DNA of 64,000 nt from Desulfovermiculus sp041686195 (lineage in GTDB: Bacteria; Desulfobacterota; Desulfovibrionia; Desulfovibrionales; Desulfothermaceae), in the NCBI GenBank assembly GCA_041686195.1, contig JAWLEI010000005.1:4753-68752 (forward strand). The letters run 5' to 3'. Below are positions 33,133-42,015 of the stretch, piece after piece (the first letter of the stretch is position 1; the number at the start of each line of letters is the position of its first letter). Made by a program: the position numbers and the translations under genes. The notes beneath the pieces were generated by a model. The model saw nothing but the letters and a program-made list of their open reading frames with translations, ran no database searches and was not told the DNA's origin.

Positions 33133-34134
33133 GTGCTCATCCAAGAACTGATTCAATGTATTGAGCAGAGCGCAGACCCGGCTCTGGCTGCCGAGTGGGA
33201 CCAAAGCGGAATGCAGGTGGCCGGAACCAAAGATCAGATTCACCGATTGGCCTTGACCCTTGACCCCCGGCCAGAGTTTATTCGCCAGGCAGTGGATTGG
33301 GATGCAGATTTTATCCTCACCCACCATCCCCTGACCCTTTCTCCCCGGCTCCCCCGGCAACGCGACGATGTGCACTCTGTCTATTCCCTGCTCTTTCAGT
33401 CCGGGGCCGCCCTGTATGCAGCGCACACCAGCCTGGATGTACAGGCCCAAGGTCCGGCCGGCTGGCTGGCCAGGAGCTTAAGCTGCTTCCCCATCCGCCC
33501 CGTTCACCCCATCCAGTCTCCTGCACAGGTATGGATAAGCCTCAATTGTTCCCTTCTGCCTCCAGCTACTCTGGATCAGATAATGACTCATCCTGGCTGC
33601 CTGGAATGGGTCGCTGTTGATGAAGATTGTTGGGTCCTGGTGCCGGAAACGGAAGTCGACAGCATGCTGCAGATATTATCCGCCACCACCCTGGTCAGAG
33701 TGCGGACGATGACGACTCTTCCCATACAAAGACAGCATGGATACGGAATTATTGGCCAGTTGCCCGAGCCTGTTGCCTGGCCCACCCTGGCCAATATGCT
33801 GTCCACATATCTTGACCGGACCACATGGTCCAGAATCGGTCCAGTTCCTGACCTGATCCACTCTGTGGCCTATTGTCCTGGTTCCGGCATGGACCTCGCA
33901 GCCCAGGCCTTTGCCCAGGGGGCGGATATCTTTATCTCCGGAGATCTCAAATACCATCAGGCCCAGGAGATCGAGCCTCTGGGTCTGACCCTGGATGTCG
34001 GTCATTTCTGCCTGGAAGAAATGATGATGTCCACTTGGGCCCAGTCCCTGAAGCAGGAACTCGCAGGACAGGGTGTGGAGGTGGTCTTCATTCCCGGACG
34101 CGATCCCTTTGTTCTGGAGACATGTACAGGCTGA
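33133..34134 (+). CDS. Nif3-like dinuclear metal-binding protein
   Basis: 333-residue protein of the Nif3/NGG1p (DUF34) family, often described as GTP cyclohydrolase I type 2-like, with unsettled function. Metal-site motifs are DADFILTHHPLTL and, at the C-terminus, GDLKYHQAQE with DVGHFCLEEMMM. In between lies the family's insertion domain, consistent with the two-part architecture. The GTG at 33133 is the likely start; the upstream ribosome site is weak. The next gene on the strand is a zinc-ribbon coiled-coil protein 178 bases away, a common pairing for Nif3 genes. Confidence 0.88.
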   Translation: MLIQELIQCIEQSADPALAAEWDQSGMQVAGTKDQIHRLALTLDPRPEFIRQAVDWDADFILTHHPLTLSPRLPRQRDDVHSVYSLLFQSGAALYAAHTSLDVQAQGPAGWLARSLSCFPIRPVHPIQSPAQVWISLNCSLLPPATLDQIMTHPGCLEWVAVDEDCWVLVPETEVDSMLQILSATTLVRVRTMTTLPIQRQHGYGIIGQLPEPVAWPTLANMLSTYLDRTTWSRIGPVPDLIHSVAYCPGSGMDLAAQAFAQGADIFISGDLKYHQAQEIEPLGLTLDVGHFCLEEMMMSTWAQSLKQELAGQGVEVVFIPGRDPFVLETCTG

Positions 34135-34312
34135 TATCATCAGCACCACAGCTTGCTGATCCCGGAGGTCATGTATTGATACAAACCGGTATATGAACAG
34201 GATGGCCACCTACAAATTGGCCACACCGGTCCCGGAAAACCTTTCACCAGCGCCTGGCCAGCATGCAGCGACCAGGCCAGTCATCTCTTCACAGAGATAA
34301 GGAGGAACTGTT

Positions 34313-35068
34313 TTGAGTTTGTACATCAAGCAGATTGAAGAACTCATCCTCTTGCAACGGATCGACGACGAGATCGTGCATTTGCAGCAGGTCATTGAAG
34401 AGGCCCCCCAAAAAGTGGCCGCCAAGGAAAAGCAGCTTCACTTGCAAAAGGAACAGGAACAGGAACTCACAGAAAAGATTGATGTCCTGACAGAGCAAGA
34501 AAAGAAGCTGACCAAAGAAATCGATGACGACAACGCCAAGATCAAAAAAAGCAAAAACAAGCTGATGATGGTTGAGAACAGCCGGGAATACCACGCTATG
34601 ATGCGGGAGATGGACAACCTGGAAAAAACCAACCGCATGCGGGAAGAGGAAAAGATGGCTCTGGAGGAAGACCTTGAAAGCCAGAATACTCTTCTGTCCT
34701 CTGTCCAAACTGCCGCTCAACAACTGGAAGAAGAGCTTGCAGAACTGCGCCAAAACCTGGAAGTTCAATTGGAGCAGGCTCAATCCCGGCTGCAGGAACT
34801 GCAGGAAGATCGGGCCAATGCCACTCAGGGCATTCCCAAGCCTATTCTCAGTCGTTATGAGTTTATCCGCTCCAGGCTGAGCAATCCGGTCATTGTCGGG
34901 GTTGAAGATGGAATCTGCATGGGCTGTCATATCAGCATACCTCCGCAGACCTTCATCGAACTGCAAAAGGGAGAACAGATCCTGAGCTGCCCCAACTGCC
35001 AGCGCCTTATCTTTTGGCGCAATCACTTTGCTCAGGAAGAGGTTGCAACCCAGGAAGAAGCTGGGTAG
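34313..35068 (+). CDS. coiled-coil protein with C-terminal zinc ribbon (DUF164 type)
   Basis: 251-residue cytosolic protein. Residues of about 10-175 form a long, highly charged coiled coil rich in E, K, Q and L. The C-terminal C4 zinc ribbon is CMGCHISIPPQ and CPNCQRLIF. The start is TTG at 34313, eight bases after AAGGAGG, which decides it. This family is often next to Nif3-like genes, as here, and upstream of rnpB; its function is not well known. Confidence 0.88.
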   Translation: MSLYIKQIEELILLQRIDDEIVHLQQVIEEAPQKVAAKEKQLHLQKEQEQELTEKIDVLTEQEKKLTKEIDDDNAKIKKSKNKLMMVENSREYHAMMREMDNLEKTNRMREEEKMALEEDLESQNTLLSSVQTAAQQLEEELAELRQNLEVQLEQAQSRLQELQEDRANATQGIPKPILSRYEFIRSRLSNPVIVGVEDGICMGCHISIPPQTFIELQKGEQILSCPNCQRLIFWRNHFAQEEVATQEEAG

Positions 35069-35212
35069 AATAGCAATTGCTCTGAATGTTATACACAAGC
35101 ATACAGGCCCATTACGCCTGCACAGTCCCTCATATTTTCCCCCTGACTTCTGCCAGGGTGGAAAGGTGCCAAAGCACCCAACAAAAAAGCGGAGTCGGGA
35201 AGATCGTCGCTG

Positions 35213-35282
35213 CCCGGCACTCAGTTTGTCCCAGCCTGATGGGTGATAACCTTGATACGCAGATGACAAACTGAGTGCCGGG
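35213..35282. repeat. palindromic hairpin in rnpB, P3 position
   Basis: Arms CCCGGCACTCAGTTTGTC (35213-35230) and GACAAACTGAGTGCCGGG (35265-35282) pair perfectly over 18 bases around a 34-base loop. The same arm core occurs again in the P12 hairpin of this RNA. I did not find it elsewhere in the window. Confidence 0.9.
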
Positions 35283-35372
35283 GAGAGGAAAGTCCGGGCT
35301 CCACAGGGCAGAACGCTGGGTAACGCCCAGAGGGAGTGATCCCTGGAAAGTGCCACAGAAAGGAAACCGCCG

Positions 35373-35437
35373 GGCACTCAGTTTGTCAAACAGGAGCTGT
35401 GCCCAATCAGCCCTCCTGAAATGACAAACTGAGTGCC
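35373..35437. repeat. palindromic hairpin in rnpB, P12 position
   Basis: Arms GGCACTCAGTTTGTC (35373-35387) and GACAAACTGAGTGCC (35423-35437) pair perfectly over 15 bases around a 35-base loop. The arms are identical to the inner 15 bases of the P3 hairpin arms; the loops differ in sequence (AAACAGGAGC here). Confidence 0.9.
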
Positions 35438-35771
35438 GGGTAAGGGTGAAAGGGTGGGGTAAGAGCCCACCAGTTGCCGCGGCGACGCGGCAAGCTCGGT
35501 AAACCCCGTTCGGAGCAAGGCCAAATAGGAGAGTGCTTGAGGCCGGCCCGGCCGATACTCTCGGGTAGGCCGCTGGAGGCAGGGAGAGATCCCTGTCCTA
35601 GATGAATGACGGTCCGCGTACAGAACCCGGCTTATTCCCGGCTCCGCATATTGCTGCTCCTCGTTTGGGTATCGACCTGAGCAGCTGCCAATTGATACAA
35701 CCTGCAAGCCTTACTCTCCAATGCGCAATCTCCTGCCAAGAATGCTGTTGGAGGCAGGCCTTATATATCCT

Positions 35772-36947
35772 ATGCACATCTGGACGCTCCTTTTGGCCTC
35801 AGGCCAAGGCGCCCGCATGCGCGGGCAGGAAAGCAAAAAACAGTTTTTGCTTTGGAAGAAACGGCCGTTGTATTGGCATTGTGCTCTGACCTTGGCTTCG
35901 GTGTCCGCCGTGCACGGCCTGATCATCACCTTCCCCTTGGACGAGCTCGAGGAGCGCCGGGCCGAACTGCATGAGTTGTGGCAAACCGATGCCCTCGGTG
36001 TGGAATACACCAGTTGTTCCGGAGGATCTTCCAGGCAGGAATCCGTGGCCAAGGCACTGAGCTGTCTGCCGGCAGAATGCACCCATATCCTCATTCACGA
36101 TGCAGCCCGCCCCTTTGTCCGCCCCCCACTCATCCAGGCCGTGATCACCGCTCTGGCCTCCGGAGCTACCGCTGCTGTGCCGGCTCTGCCAGTCACAGAT
36201 ACCATCAAAGAACAGACCGGGGATCGGGTGCAGACCCTGGACCGGACCAGTCTCTATGCCGTCCAGACCCCGCAGGGCTTTACCCGGGACGCAGTGTGCC
36301 AAGCCCACACCCGGGCCCTTGAGCAGGGATGGAAGGGTACAGACGATGCCTCACTGGTCGAGCGCCTTGGGTTCCCAATTCAACTTATTCCCGGTGCAGC
36401 GGAGAACATCAAGATCACCACCAATCAGGATCTCAAGATGCTGCAGGAACCAGAACACGACTTTCGGCGGAACTGTACCGGCTGGGGCTACGATGTGCAT
36501 CGCTTCGGTCCCGGCCGAACAATGAAGCTGGGCGGAGTGCCCATAGCCAACGGCCCGGAAGTTGAGGCCCACTCTGACGGAGATGTCTTGCTCCACGCCT
36601 TAATAGACGCTGTTCTCGGCTGTATGGGCCAGGGGGATATCGGCGATTTCTTTCCGGATTCTGATCCCGGCTATGAAAATGCAAGCAGTGGAGTGCTGCT
36701 GGCCGAAACCCTGGACCTGGCCGCCAGGCACGGTCTGTGCATTGATCACGTTGATCTGACGGTTATTTCCCAGATTCCCAAAATCGGCCCCTGGAAGCAT
36801 CAGATCAAGAAAAACGTGCACACCTTGCTCGGTCTTTCCCCGCAGCAGGTAAACATCAAGGCCACCACTGAGGAACACCTGGGATTTACCGGCAGCAAAC
36901 AGGGAATCAAGGCCGTGGCCCAGGTCATAGGCCATCGGGCAGGGTAA
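35772..36947 (+). CDS. ispDF: bifunctional IspD/IspF enzyme of the MEP isoprenoid pathway
   Basis: Residues 1 to about 225 are IspD, which couples CTP to methylerythritol 4-phosphate: LLLASGQGARM, HDAARPFV and VTDTIKEQ, then TTNQDLKML. Residues of about 235-391 are IspF, which cyclises the product: GWGYDVHRFGPGR, AHSDGDVLLHALIDA and KATTEEHLGFTGSKQGI. Fusion of the two is known in several proteobacteria. ATG 35772 gives MHIWTLLLASGQG, matching typical starts; an upstream ATG at 35742 is possible. It follows rnpB and precedes cysS at short distance. Confidence 0.95.
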   Translation: MHIWTLLLASGQGARMRGQESKKQFLLWKKRPLYWHCALTLASVSAVHGLIITFPLDELEERRAELHELWQTDALGVEYTSCSGGSSRQESVAKALSCLPAECTHILIHDAARPFVRPPLIQAVITALASGATAAVPALPVTDTIKEQTGDRVQTLDRTSLYAVQTPQGFTRDAVCQAHTRALEQGWKGTDDASLVERLGFPIQLIPGAAENIKITTNQDLKMLQEPEHDFRRNCTGWGYDVHRFGPGRTMKLGGVPIANGPEVEAHSDGDVLLHALIDAVLGCMGQGDIGDFFPDSDPGYENASSGVLLAETLDLAARHGLCIDHVDLTVISQIPKIGPWKHQIKKNVHTLLGLSPQQVNIKATTEEHLGFTGSKQGIKAVAQVIGHRAG

Positions 36948-37004
36948 GGGGATAAAGAACAGCCAACCTAAGGGCAGGAATAAATCCACAACCAAGGATC
37001 AGCA

Positions 37005-38465
37005 ATGAAGATCTACAACTCCATCTCCCGGCGCAAAGAAGAGTTCATACCCAAGGAACCAGGGAAGGTCTCCCTGTACGTCTGCGGCATTACTGCCTAC
37101 GATTATTGCCATATCGGACATGCCCGGGCGGCCGTGGTCTTTGACGTGCTGGTCCGCTATCTCCGCTATGCCGGATACCAGGTCACTTTTGTCCGCAACT
37201 TCACTGATGTAGACGATAAGATCATCAACCGCTCCCGGGAAGAGGGCATCGATTCCCAGGCAGTGGCTGAAAAATATATTCAGGCCTTTTATGAGGATAT
37301 GGACCGCTTGAATATTCTCCGTCCGGATCATGAACCCCGGGCCACGGAACATATCCTGGATATGCAGGAAGTTATCCAGACCCTGATTGACAAAGGGTAT
37401 GCGTACGCTACCCCATCCGGAGACGTCTACTTCCGGGTCCGCAGCTTTCCCGAGTACGGCCGCCTCTCGGGTCGGAACATCGAAGAGCTGCAATCCGGAG
37501 CCAGAATCGAGCCGGGGCAGGAAAAGGAAGACCCCCTGGATTTTGCCCTGTGGAAAAAAGCCAAGCCGGACGAACCGGCCTGGGCCAGTCCCTGGGGCCA
37601 GGGCCGACCTGGCTGGCATATCGAATGCAGTGCCATGAGTCAGCGATTCATGGATCTTCCCCTGGATATACACGGCGGGGGGCAGGATCTTATATTTCCC
37701 CATCACGAAAACGAGCGGGCCCAGAGCATTGCCGCTTCTGGTCACGATTTCGTCCGCTACTGGATGCACAACGGGTTCGTGCAGGTCAAAAGCGAAAAGA
37801 TGTCCAAGTCCCTGGGCAACTTCGTTACCCTGCGCGATATCTATCCCCACTTTCTGCCCGAAGTCTTGCGCTTTTTCCTTCTCAGCCATCATTACCGCAG
37901 CCCCCTGGACTTTTCTTTTGAGGGCCTGCAAGAAGCGGAAAAAGGGCTCAAGAGGGTGTATCAAACCAAAAAGAACCTGGAGTCCATGACCGCATCCCCG
38001 GCCAAAGGCAAGGGCCAGAATTTGCCTGCCGACATCACCCAAGAAATCCAGGAGGCTTCCAGCCAATGGCAAAACAGTCTGGAAGACGACCTGAACACAG
38101 CGGCCGCGCTGGGTTCTGCCTTCAGTCTTGTCCGCCTGGCCAACCGCATCCTGGAAGACAAACAATGGCCCAAGGCAGCGGATGCCGGGCAGGCCTTTCA
38201 CAACATCCTGACCACCTTGCAGAATTTGGGACAGGCCCTGGGCCTTTTCAGCCAGAACAGCTCCGGCTTTCTGCATGACTTGCGCAGCTTTCGCGCCGCC
38301 CGGGCCGGAGTGGATACCAGCCAGGTGGAAAAATTGATCGCTGAGCGCCAAGAGGCCAGAAAGAAAAAGGATTTTGCCCAGGCCGACTCCATCCGGGACC
38401 ATTTGATTCAGCTCGGGGTCTCGGTGCAGGATACCCCGGACGGCCCGGTCTGGGATCTGGAATAA
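37005..38465 (+). CDS. cysS: cysteinyl-tRNA synthetase
   Basis: Class I synthetase. The HIGH-type motif appears in TAYDYCHIGHARAAVVFD, preceded by the zinc cysteine in VCGITAY. The KMSKS motif is in SEKMSKSLGN. The WHIECSAMS and HHENERAQS metal region and the C-terminal DALR-type helices complete the 486-residue protein. The length is normal. It lies between ispDF and an aminotransferase on the same strand. Confidence 0.97.
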   Translation: MKIYNSISRRKEEFIPKEPGKVSLYVCGITAYDYCHIGHARAAVVFDVLVRYLRYAGYQVTFVRNFTDVDDKIINRSREEGIDSQAVAEKYIQAFYEDMDRLNILRPDHEPRATEHILDMQEVIQTLIDKGYAYATPSGDVYFRVRSFPEYGRLSGRNIEELQSGARIEPGQEKEDPLDFALWKKAKPDEPAWASPWGQGRPGWHIECSAMSQRFMDLPLDIHGGGQDLIFPHHENERAQSIAASGHDFVRYWMHNGFVQVKSEKMSKSLGNFVTLRDIYPHFLPEVLRFFLLSHHYRSPLDFSFEGLQEAEKGLKRVYQTKKNLESMTASPAKGKGQNLPADITQEIQEASSQWQNSLEDDLNTAAALGSAFSLVRLANRILEDKQWPKAADAGQAFHNILTTLQNLGQALGLFSQNSSGFLHDLRSFRAARAGVDTSQVEKLIAERQEARKKKDFAQADSIRDHLIQLGVSVQDTPDGPVWDLE

Positions 38466-38495
38466 CTCATAATCCCGGCTAAGGAAGGAGTTACC

Positions 38496-39635
38496 ATGCA
38501 ACCATCCAGTAGAACACGGGATATAAGCCCCTTTCTGGTCATGGACGTGCTTGAAGCGGCCAAAAAGCTGGAAGCGAATGGGGCGCACATTGTCCACCTG
38601 GAGATCGGTGAGCCCGATTTCGACACCCCACAATGTATCAAGGACGCAGCCTGCCGGGCCATCCAGGCTGGAAAGACCCATTATACTCACAGCCTGGGCC
38701 TTCTGGAACTGCGGGAAGCAATCTGTGAAGACACCTGGCAGCGGACCGGAAGACACATCGATCCGGATCAAGTCATTGTCACCTCCGGTACTTCACCGGC
38801 CATGCTCCTGTGCTTTGCTACTCTTCTGGAACACGGAGAGTCTGTCATCATCTCTGATCCGGGTTATGCCTGCTACGCCAACTTCATCTCTTTTGTGGGC
38901 GGAACTCCACTTCAGGTTCCGGTTTTTGAAGACGATGGGTTCCAATACCGATCCGACAAAATCTCTCAGGTTCGCCGCCCGGACACCCGGGGCATCATGA
39001 TCAATTCTCCGGCCAATCCAACTGGCACCTTGCTCAGCTTGCAGCGGATGCAGGAATTGGCCGACCTGGGCCTGGGGATAATCTCTGATGAGATTTACCA
39101 GGGTCTGACCTACTCCGGCCACGCCCCTTCCATTTTGGAGGTCACTGACCAGGCCTTTGTCCTCAACGGCTTTTCCAAACTCTATGCCATGACCGGATGG
39201 CGTCTGGGCTACCTCATCGCCCCCAAACGCTTTATCCGGGAAATCCAAAAACTGGCCCAGAATCTGTATATCTGCGCCGGTTCCATCGTCCAATGGGCCG
39301 GACTGGCCGCCCTGAAAGAAGCCCAATCCGATGTAGAGACCATGGTCAGCACCTATGATCAACGCCGCAAATTCATGATCAAACGCCTGCGGGAAATCGG
39401 ATTCGGCATCAGTACAGAACCTACCGGCGCCTTTTATATCCTGGCCAATGCGCAAAAATTCAGCAGTGATTCCTATCAACTGGCCTTTGATATCTTAAAC
39501 AGGGCCAAGGTGGGAGTAACTCCAGGCGTTGATTTCGGGGCCAATGCAGAAGGCTACCTGCGCTTTTCCTATGCCAACTCTTTGGACAACATCGCTGAGG
39601 GATTGGACCGGATTGACAAGTATCTCAACGAGTAA
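38496..39635 (+). CDS. class I aminotransferase (aspartate-aminotransferase-like)
   Basis: 379-residue PLP enzyme: LEIGEPDFDTPQ near the start, INSPANPTG for cofactor binding, ISDEIYQGLTY, the lysine in LNGFSKLYAMTGWRLGY and a C-terminal LRFSYANS arginine. This pattern is that of AspC/PatA-type enzymes that transfer amino groups from aspartate or similar donors. The specific substrate is not shown. An AAGGAGG site precedes the ATG. The small DUF1992 gene follows at 8 bases. Confidence 0.9.
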   Translation: MQPSSRTRDISPFLVMDVLEAAKKLEANGAHIVHLEIGEPDFDTPQCIKDAACRAIQAGKTHYTHSLGLLELREAICEDTWQRTGRHIDPDQVIVTSGTSPAMLLCFATLLEHGESVIISDPGYACYANFISFVGGTPLQVPVFEDDGFQYRSDKISQVRRPDTRGIMINSPANPTGTLLSLQRMQELADLGLGIISDEIYQGLTYSGHAPSILEVTDQAFVLNGFSKLYAMTGWRLGYLIAPKRFIREIQKLAQNLYICAGSIVQWAGLAALKEAQSDVETMVSTYDQRRKFMIKRLREIGFGISTEPTGAFYILANAQKFSSDSYQLAFDILNRAKVGVTPGVDFGANAEGYLRFSYANSLDNIAEGLDRIDKYLNE

Positions 39636-39642
39636 GCAAAGT

Positions 39643-40038
39643 ATGTCTGACTCTCTCTTTTCCTTCCAGCTCTTGGCTGAACAGCGGATCAATGAGGCCA
39701 TTGAAAAGGGTGAACTTGACAACCTGCCAGGCCAGGGAAAACCCCTGAACCTGGACGACGACACCCACTTGCCGCCTGAGATGCGCATGGCCTACCGTAT
39801 CTTAAAGAATGCAGGCTATGTGTCCCCTGAAGTGGAGCAACGCAAAGAAATTGCCAGCATCCGGGAGATGATCAGCCAATGCGAGGACGAAGAGCTCTGC
39901 TACCGCCAAGTACAAAAGTTGAACCTCCTGGTCACCAAGCTGAACATGCAGCGAAAGGTTCCCATCAATCTGGAAGCGGAGCAAGTCTACTATCGCAAGG
40001 TGGTGGGCAGGGTCCCGGTCAAAGATCGGAAAAAATGA
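39643..40038 (+). CDS. DUF1992 (DnaJ-homologue subfamily C member 28-like) protein
   Basis: 131-residue protein with the family core LAEQRINEAIEKGELDNLPGQGKPL and MAYRILKNAGYVSPEVEQRKE. The function is unknown; in eukaryotes the domain is attached to a J domain, which is absent here. ATG 39643 follows the aminotransferase stop by 7 bases, so the two are likely co-transcribed. Confidence 0.88.
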   Translation: MSDSLFSFQLLAEQRINEAIEKGELDNLPGQGKPLNLDDDTHLPPEMRMAYRILKNAGYVSPEVEQRKEIASIREMISQCEDEELCYRQVQKLNLLVTKLNMQRKVPINLEAEQVYYRKVVGRVPVKDRKK

Positions 40039-40091
40039 GGGGAATCATTCAGCCCCCCTTTTCAAACGTATCCAAGTAAGGGATAAAACAG

Positions 40092-41789
40092 ATGAATGCC
40101 TATTCCGAAAGCCTCCTGGTCCATTTCCGGAGGGTGGAACATTTGAAAAAGGAAGTAGCCGATTCTCCGAGCATTTCCTTAAATGAACGCCAGGTTTGCG
40201 ACCTGGAGCTCTTGTGCAATCGGGCCTTTTATCCCCTGACCGGGTTCATGGTGGCCGAAGAATACGAATCCGTCCTGGATCAGGGACGCTTGCCGGATGG
40301 TACCTTATGGCCTCTGCCCATCTGCTTGGATGTGAACGAAAAAACCGCCGCCCTGCTTGAGCCGGGACAAACCTTGGGCCTGTGCGACGGGGAAGGGTTT
40401 CTCCTGGCTGTTATGCATGTACAGCAGATCTGGCAGCCGGACAAACGCAAGGAAGCAGCCCGTATCTATGGCACAGAGGATGCGAGCCTCCACCCCTCTG
40501 TGTACCACCTCTTCCACCGGACCCACCCCTTTTATGTCGGCGGAAGCATCGAGGGTCTGCATCCTCCGCTCCATTTCGACTTCCCGGAGCTCCGCCTGCC
40601 CCCATCGGAAACCCACCGCCGGTTCACTCAGATGGGCTGGCGAAATGTGATTGGTTTTCATACCGAAAAACCCCTGCATTGCGCGCACAAGGAAATGATC
40701 CTGCACGCTGCCCGTCAGGCCGGAGCGAGCATTTTTCTGCAGCCCGAGGTGGGACGCCCTTCTCCCCGGGATCTGGAGCATTTTACCATGATCCGCTGCT
40801 ACCAGGCCTTTGTCCAGCATTTTCCCCAGACCATGATCATGCTCGGCCTGCTGCCGTACGCCTCCCGCAAGGCAGGACCCAAGGAGGCCCTGCTCCAGGC
40901 CATTATCCGCAAAAATTACGGATGCACTCACTTCATTGTGGCTCCGGATCAATCCGATCCCTTTGTGCATGAAAGCAATGACCGCCTCTTCTATCCCGCT
41001 GGCAAGGCCCAGGAGCTGGTGGCTGAGCACAGCACTGAGATCGGCATCCAGTCCGTCCCCTTAATCCCGATGGTTTATGTGGAAGACAAGGCTCAGTATC
41101 TGCCAGAAACCGAAGTCGGGGCGGATATGGTCACCAAACGCATTTCCTCTGCTGAACTGCGGCGCAGACTGGAATTCGACCTCCCGGTTCCGGAATGGTT
41201 TTCCTTTCCCGAAGTGGTGGGCGAGCTGAAAAAAACCTATCCGCCCAGACATAAACAGGGCTTCACCATCTTTTTGACCGGACTGTCCGGCTCGGGGAAA
41301 TCGACTCTGGCTCGCATCCTGTATGTCAAGTTTATGGAGCTTCGAGACCGGCCGGTGACCTTGCTGGACGGAGACATTGTGCGCACCCATCTGTCCAGCG
41401 AACTCTCCTTTTCCAAGGAACATCGGGAAATCAATGTCCGCCGCATCGGATACGTGGCCAGTGAGATCACCAAAAACAGGGGTATCGCCATCTGTGCCCC
41501 TATTGCCCCCTATGAAGAGTCCCGTCGCTATAACCGGGAGCTCATCAGCCAGTACGGCGGGTACATCGAAGTCTATATGAATACCCCGTTTGAGGTTTGT
41601 GAACAACGGGACCGCAAAGGGCTGTATGCCAAGGCCAGGCAGGGGCTGATCAAAGGCGTGACTGGAGTGGATGATCCCTATATCCCGCCCGCAAATCCGG
41701 ACCTGAGCATTGACACCAGCCAGGCCACCCCGGCTGAAGCCGTTCAGGAGGTCCTTCTCTACCTCTCGGAACAGGGATATGTTCATTGA
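40092..41789 (+). CDS. ATP-sulfurylase-like / APS kinase fusion with altered sulfurylase motifs
   Basis: 565 residues. Residues of about 1-385 match ATP sulfurylase (PUA-like N-terminal part, then nucleotidyltransferase part). Residues of about 393-565 match adenylyl-sulfate kinase with an intact P-loop GLSGSGKST (397-405), LDGDIVRTHLSSELSFSKEHRE and the DDPYIPP tail. In the first domain the family's QTRNPxHxxH site reads HTEKPLHCAH (190-199): the HxxH pair is kept, but Gln, Arg and Asn are lost. The GRDHAG loop reads APDQSD (284-289). In ATP sulfurylase these residues contact sulfate and ATP phosphates. So the kinase half is probably active, while the first half may be inactive, regulatory, or use another substrate. 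The role may be sulfate activation for assimilation or glycan sulfation. Confidence 0.85.
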   Translation: MNAYSESLLVHFRRVEHLKKEVADSPSISLNERQVCDLELLCNRAFYPLTGFMVAEEYESVLDQGRLPDGTLWPLPICLDVNEKTAALLEPGQTLGLCDGEGFLLAVMHVQQIWQPDKRKEAARIYGTEDASLHPSVYHLFHRTHPFYVGGSIEGLHPPLHFDFPELRLPPSETHRRFTQMGWRNVIGFHTEKPLHCAHKEMILHAARQAGASIFLQPEVGRPSPRDLEHFTMIRCYQAFVQHFPQTMIMLGLLPYASRKAGPKEALLQAIIRKNYGCTHFIVAPDQSDPFVHESNDRLFYPAGKAQELVAEHSTEIGIQSVPLIPMVYVEDKAQYLPETEVGADMVTKRISSAELRRRLEFDLPVPEWFSFPEVVGELKKTYPPRHKQGFTIFLTGLSGSGKSTLARILYVKFMELRDRPVTLLDGDIVRTHLSSELSFSKEHREINVRRIGYVASEITKNRGIAICAPIAPYEESRRYNRELISQYGGYIEVYMNTPFEVCEQRDRKGLYAKARQGLIKGVTGVDDPYIPPANPDLSIDTSQATPAEAVQEVLLYLSEQGYVH

Positions 41790-41815
41790 CACCACACGGG
41801 GGGATTGGTTAGTCT
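41786..41815 (+). promoter_or_regulatory. possible promoter of tRNA-Ser
   Basis: A perfect TTGACA (41786-41791) overlaps the stop codon of the sulfurylase/kinase gene. An 18-base spacer leads to the weak -10 box TAGTCT, about 12 bases before the tRNA. Confidence 0.35.
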
Positions 41816-41826
41816 TTATCCATTCC

Positions 41827-41916
41827 GGAGAGGTGGCCGAGTGGCTAAAGGCGGTAGTCTTGAAAACTACTGAGGGTTAACGCCCTCCGGGGGTTCGAAT
41901 CCCTCCCTCTCCGCCA
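41827..41916 (+). tRNA. tRNA-Ser (anticodon TGA)
   Basis: Type II tRNA with a long variable arm. Acceptor GGAGAGG pairs with CCTCTCC. The anticodon loop CTTGAAA has TGA at 41861-41863, the T-arm has GTTCGAAT, and CCA is encoded (41914-41916). It reads UCN serine codons. Confidence 0.95.
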
Positions 41917-41927
41917 GAGATCAGGAC

Positions 41928-41963
41928 AGGCCACCGGGGTTCAAGCCGCAGTGGCCTTTTTAT
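41928..41963 (+). terminator. rho-independent terminator after tRNA-Ser
   Basis: AGGCCAC and GTGGCCT form a seven-base stem around a 16-base loop, followed by TTTTTATTT. It is located 12 bases beyond the tRNA. Confidence 0.75.
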
Positions 41964-42015
41964 TTGCTCGGCAACATATTTTCATCAACCCATTGCTAGG
42001 CTCACAGAGGGCGAT

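Larger units (their letters stand above)
35189..35647 (+). ncRNA. rnpB: RNase P RNA, bacterial type A, with two inserted palindromes
   Basis: Catalytic RNA that trims the 5' ends of tRNA precursors. Conserved parts appear in order: GAGGAAAGTCCGGGCTCC, ACAGGGCAGAACGCTGGGTA, GGTAAGGGTGAAAGGGTG, GGTAAACCCC, GGAGCAAGGCCAAATAGG, and AGATGAATGAC followed by ACAGAACCCGG. P1 forms from GCGGAGTCGGGAA (35189) and TTCCCGGCTCCGC (ending 35647), with one G-U pair. The total of about 459 bases exceeds the E. coli length of 377. The extra length comes mainly from hairpins at 35213-35282 (position of P3) and 35373-35437 (position of P12) that share identical arms. Confidence 0.96.

Noticed and set aside
34289..35377. 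362-codon minus-strand frame opposite the zinc-ribbon protein gene and into rnpB
   Set aside because: It is the antisense of a coiled-coil gene (low-complexity F/L-rich product) and runs into the RNase P RNA.
36999..38771. 590-codon minus-strand frame opposite cysS
   Set aside because: It is a long antisense frame caused by codon bias; the plus strand encodes an unmistakable cysteinyl-tRNA synthetase.
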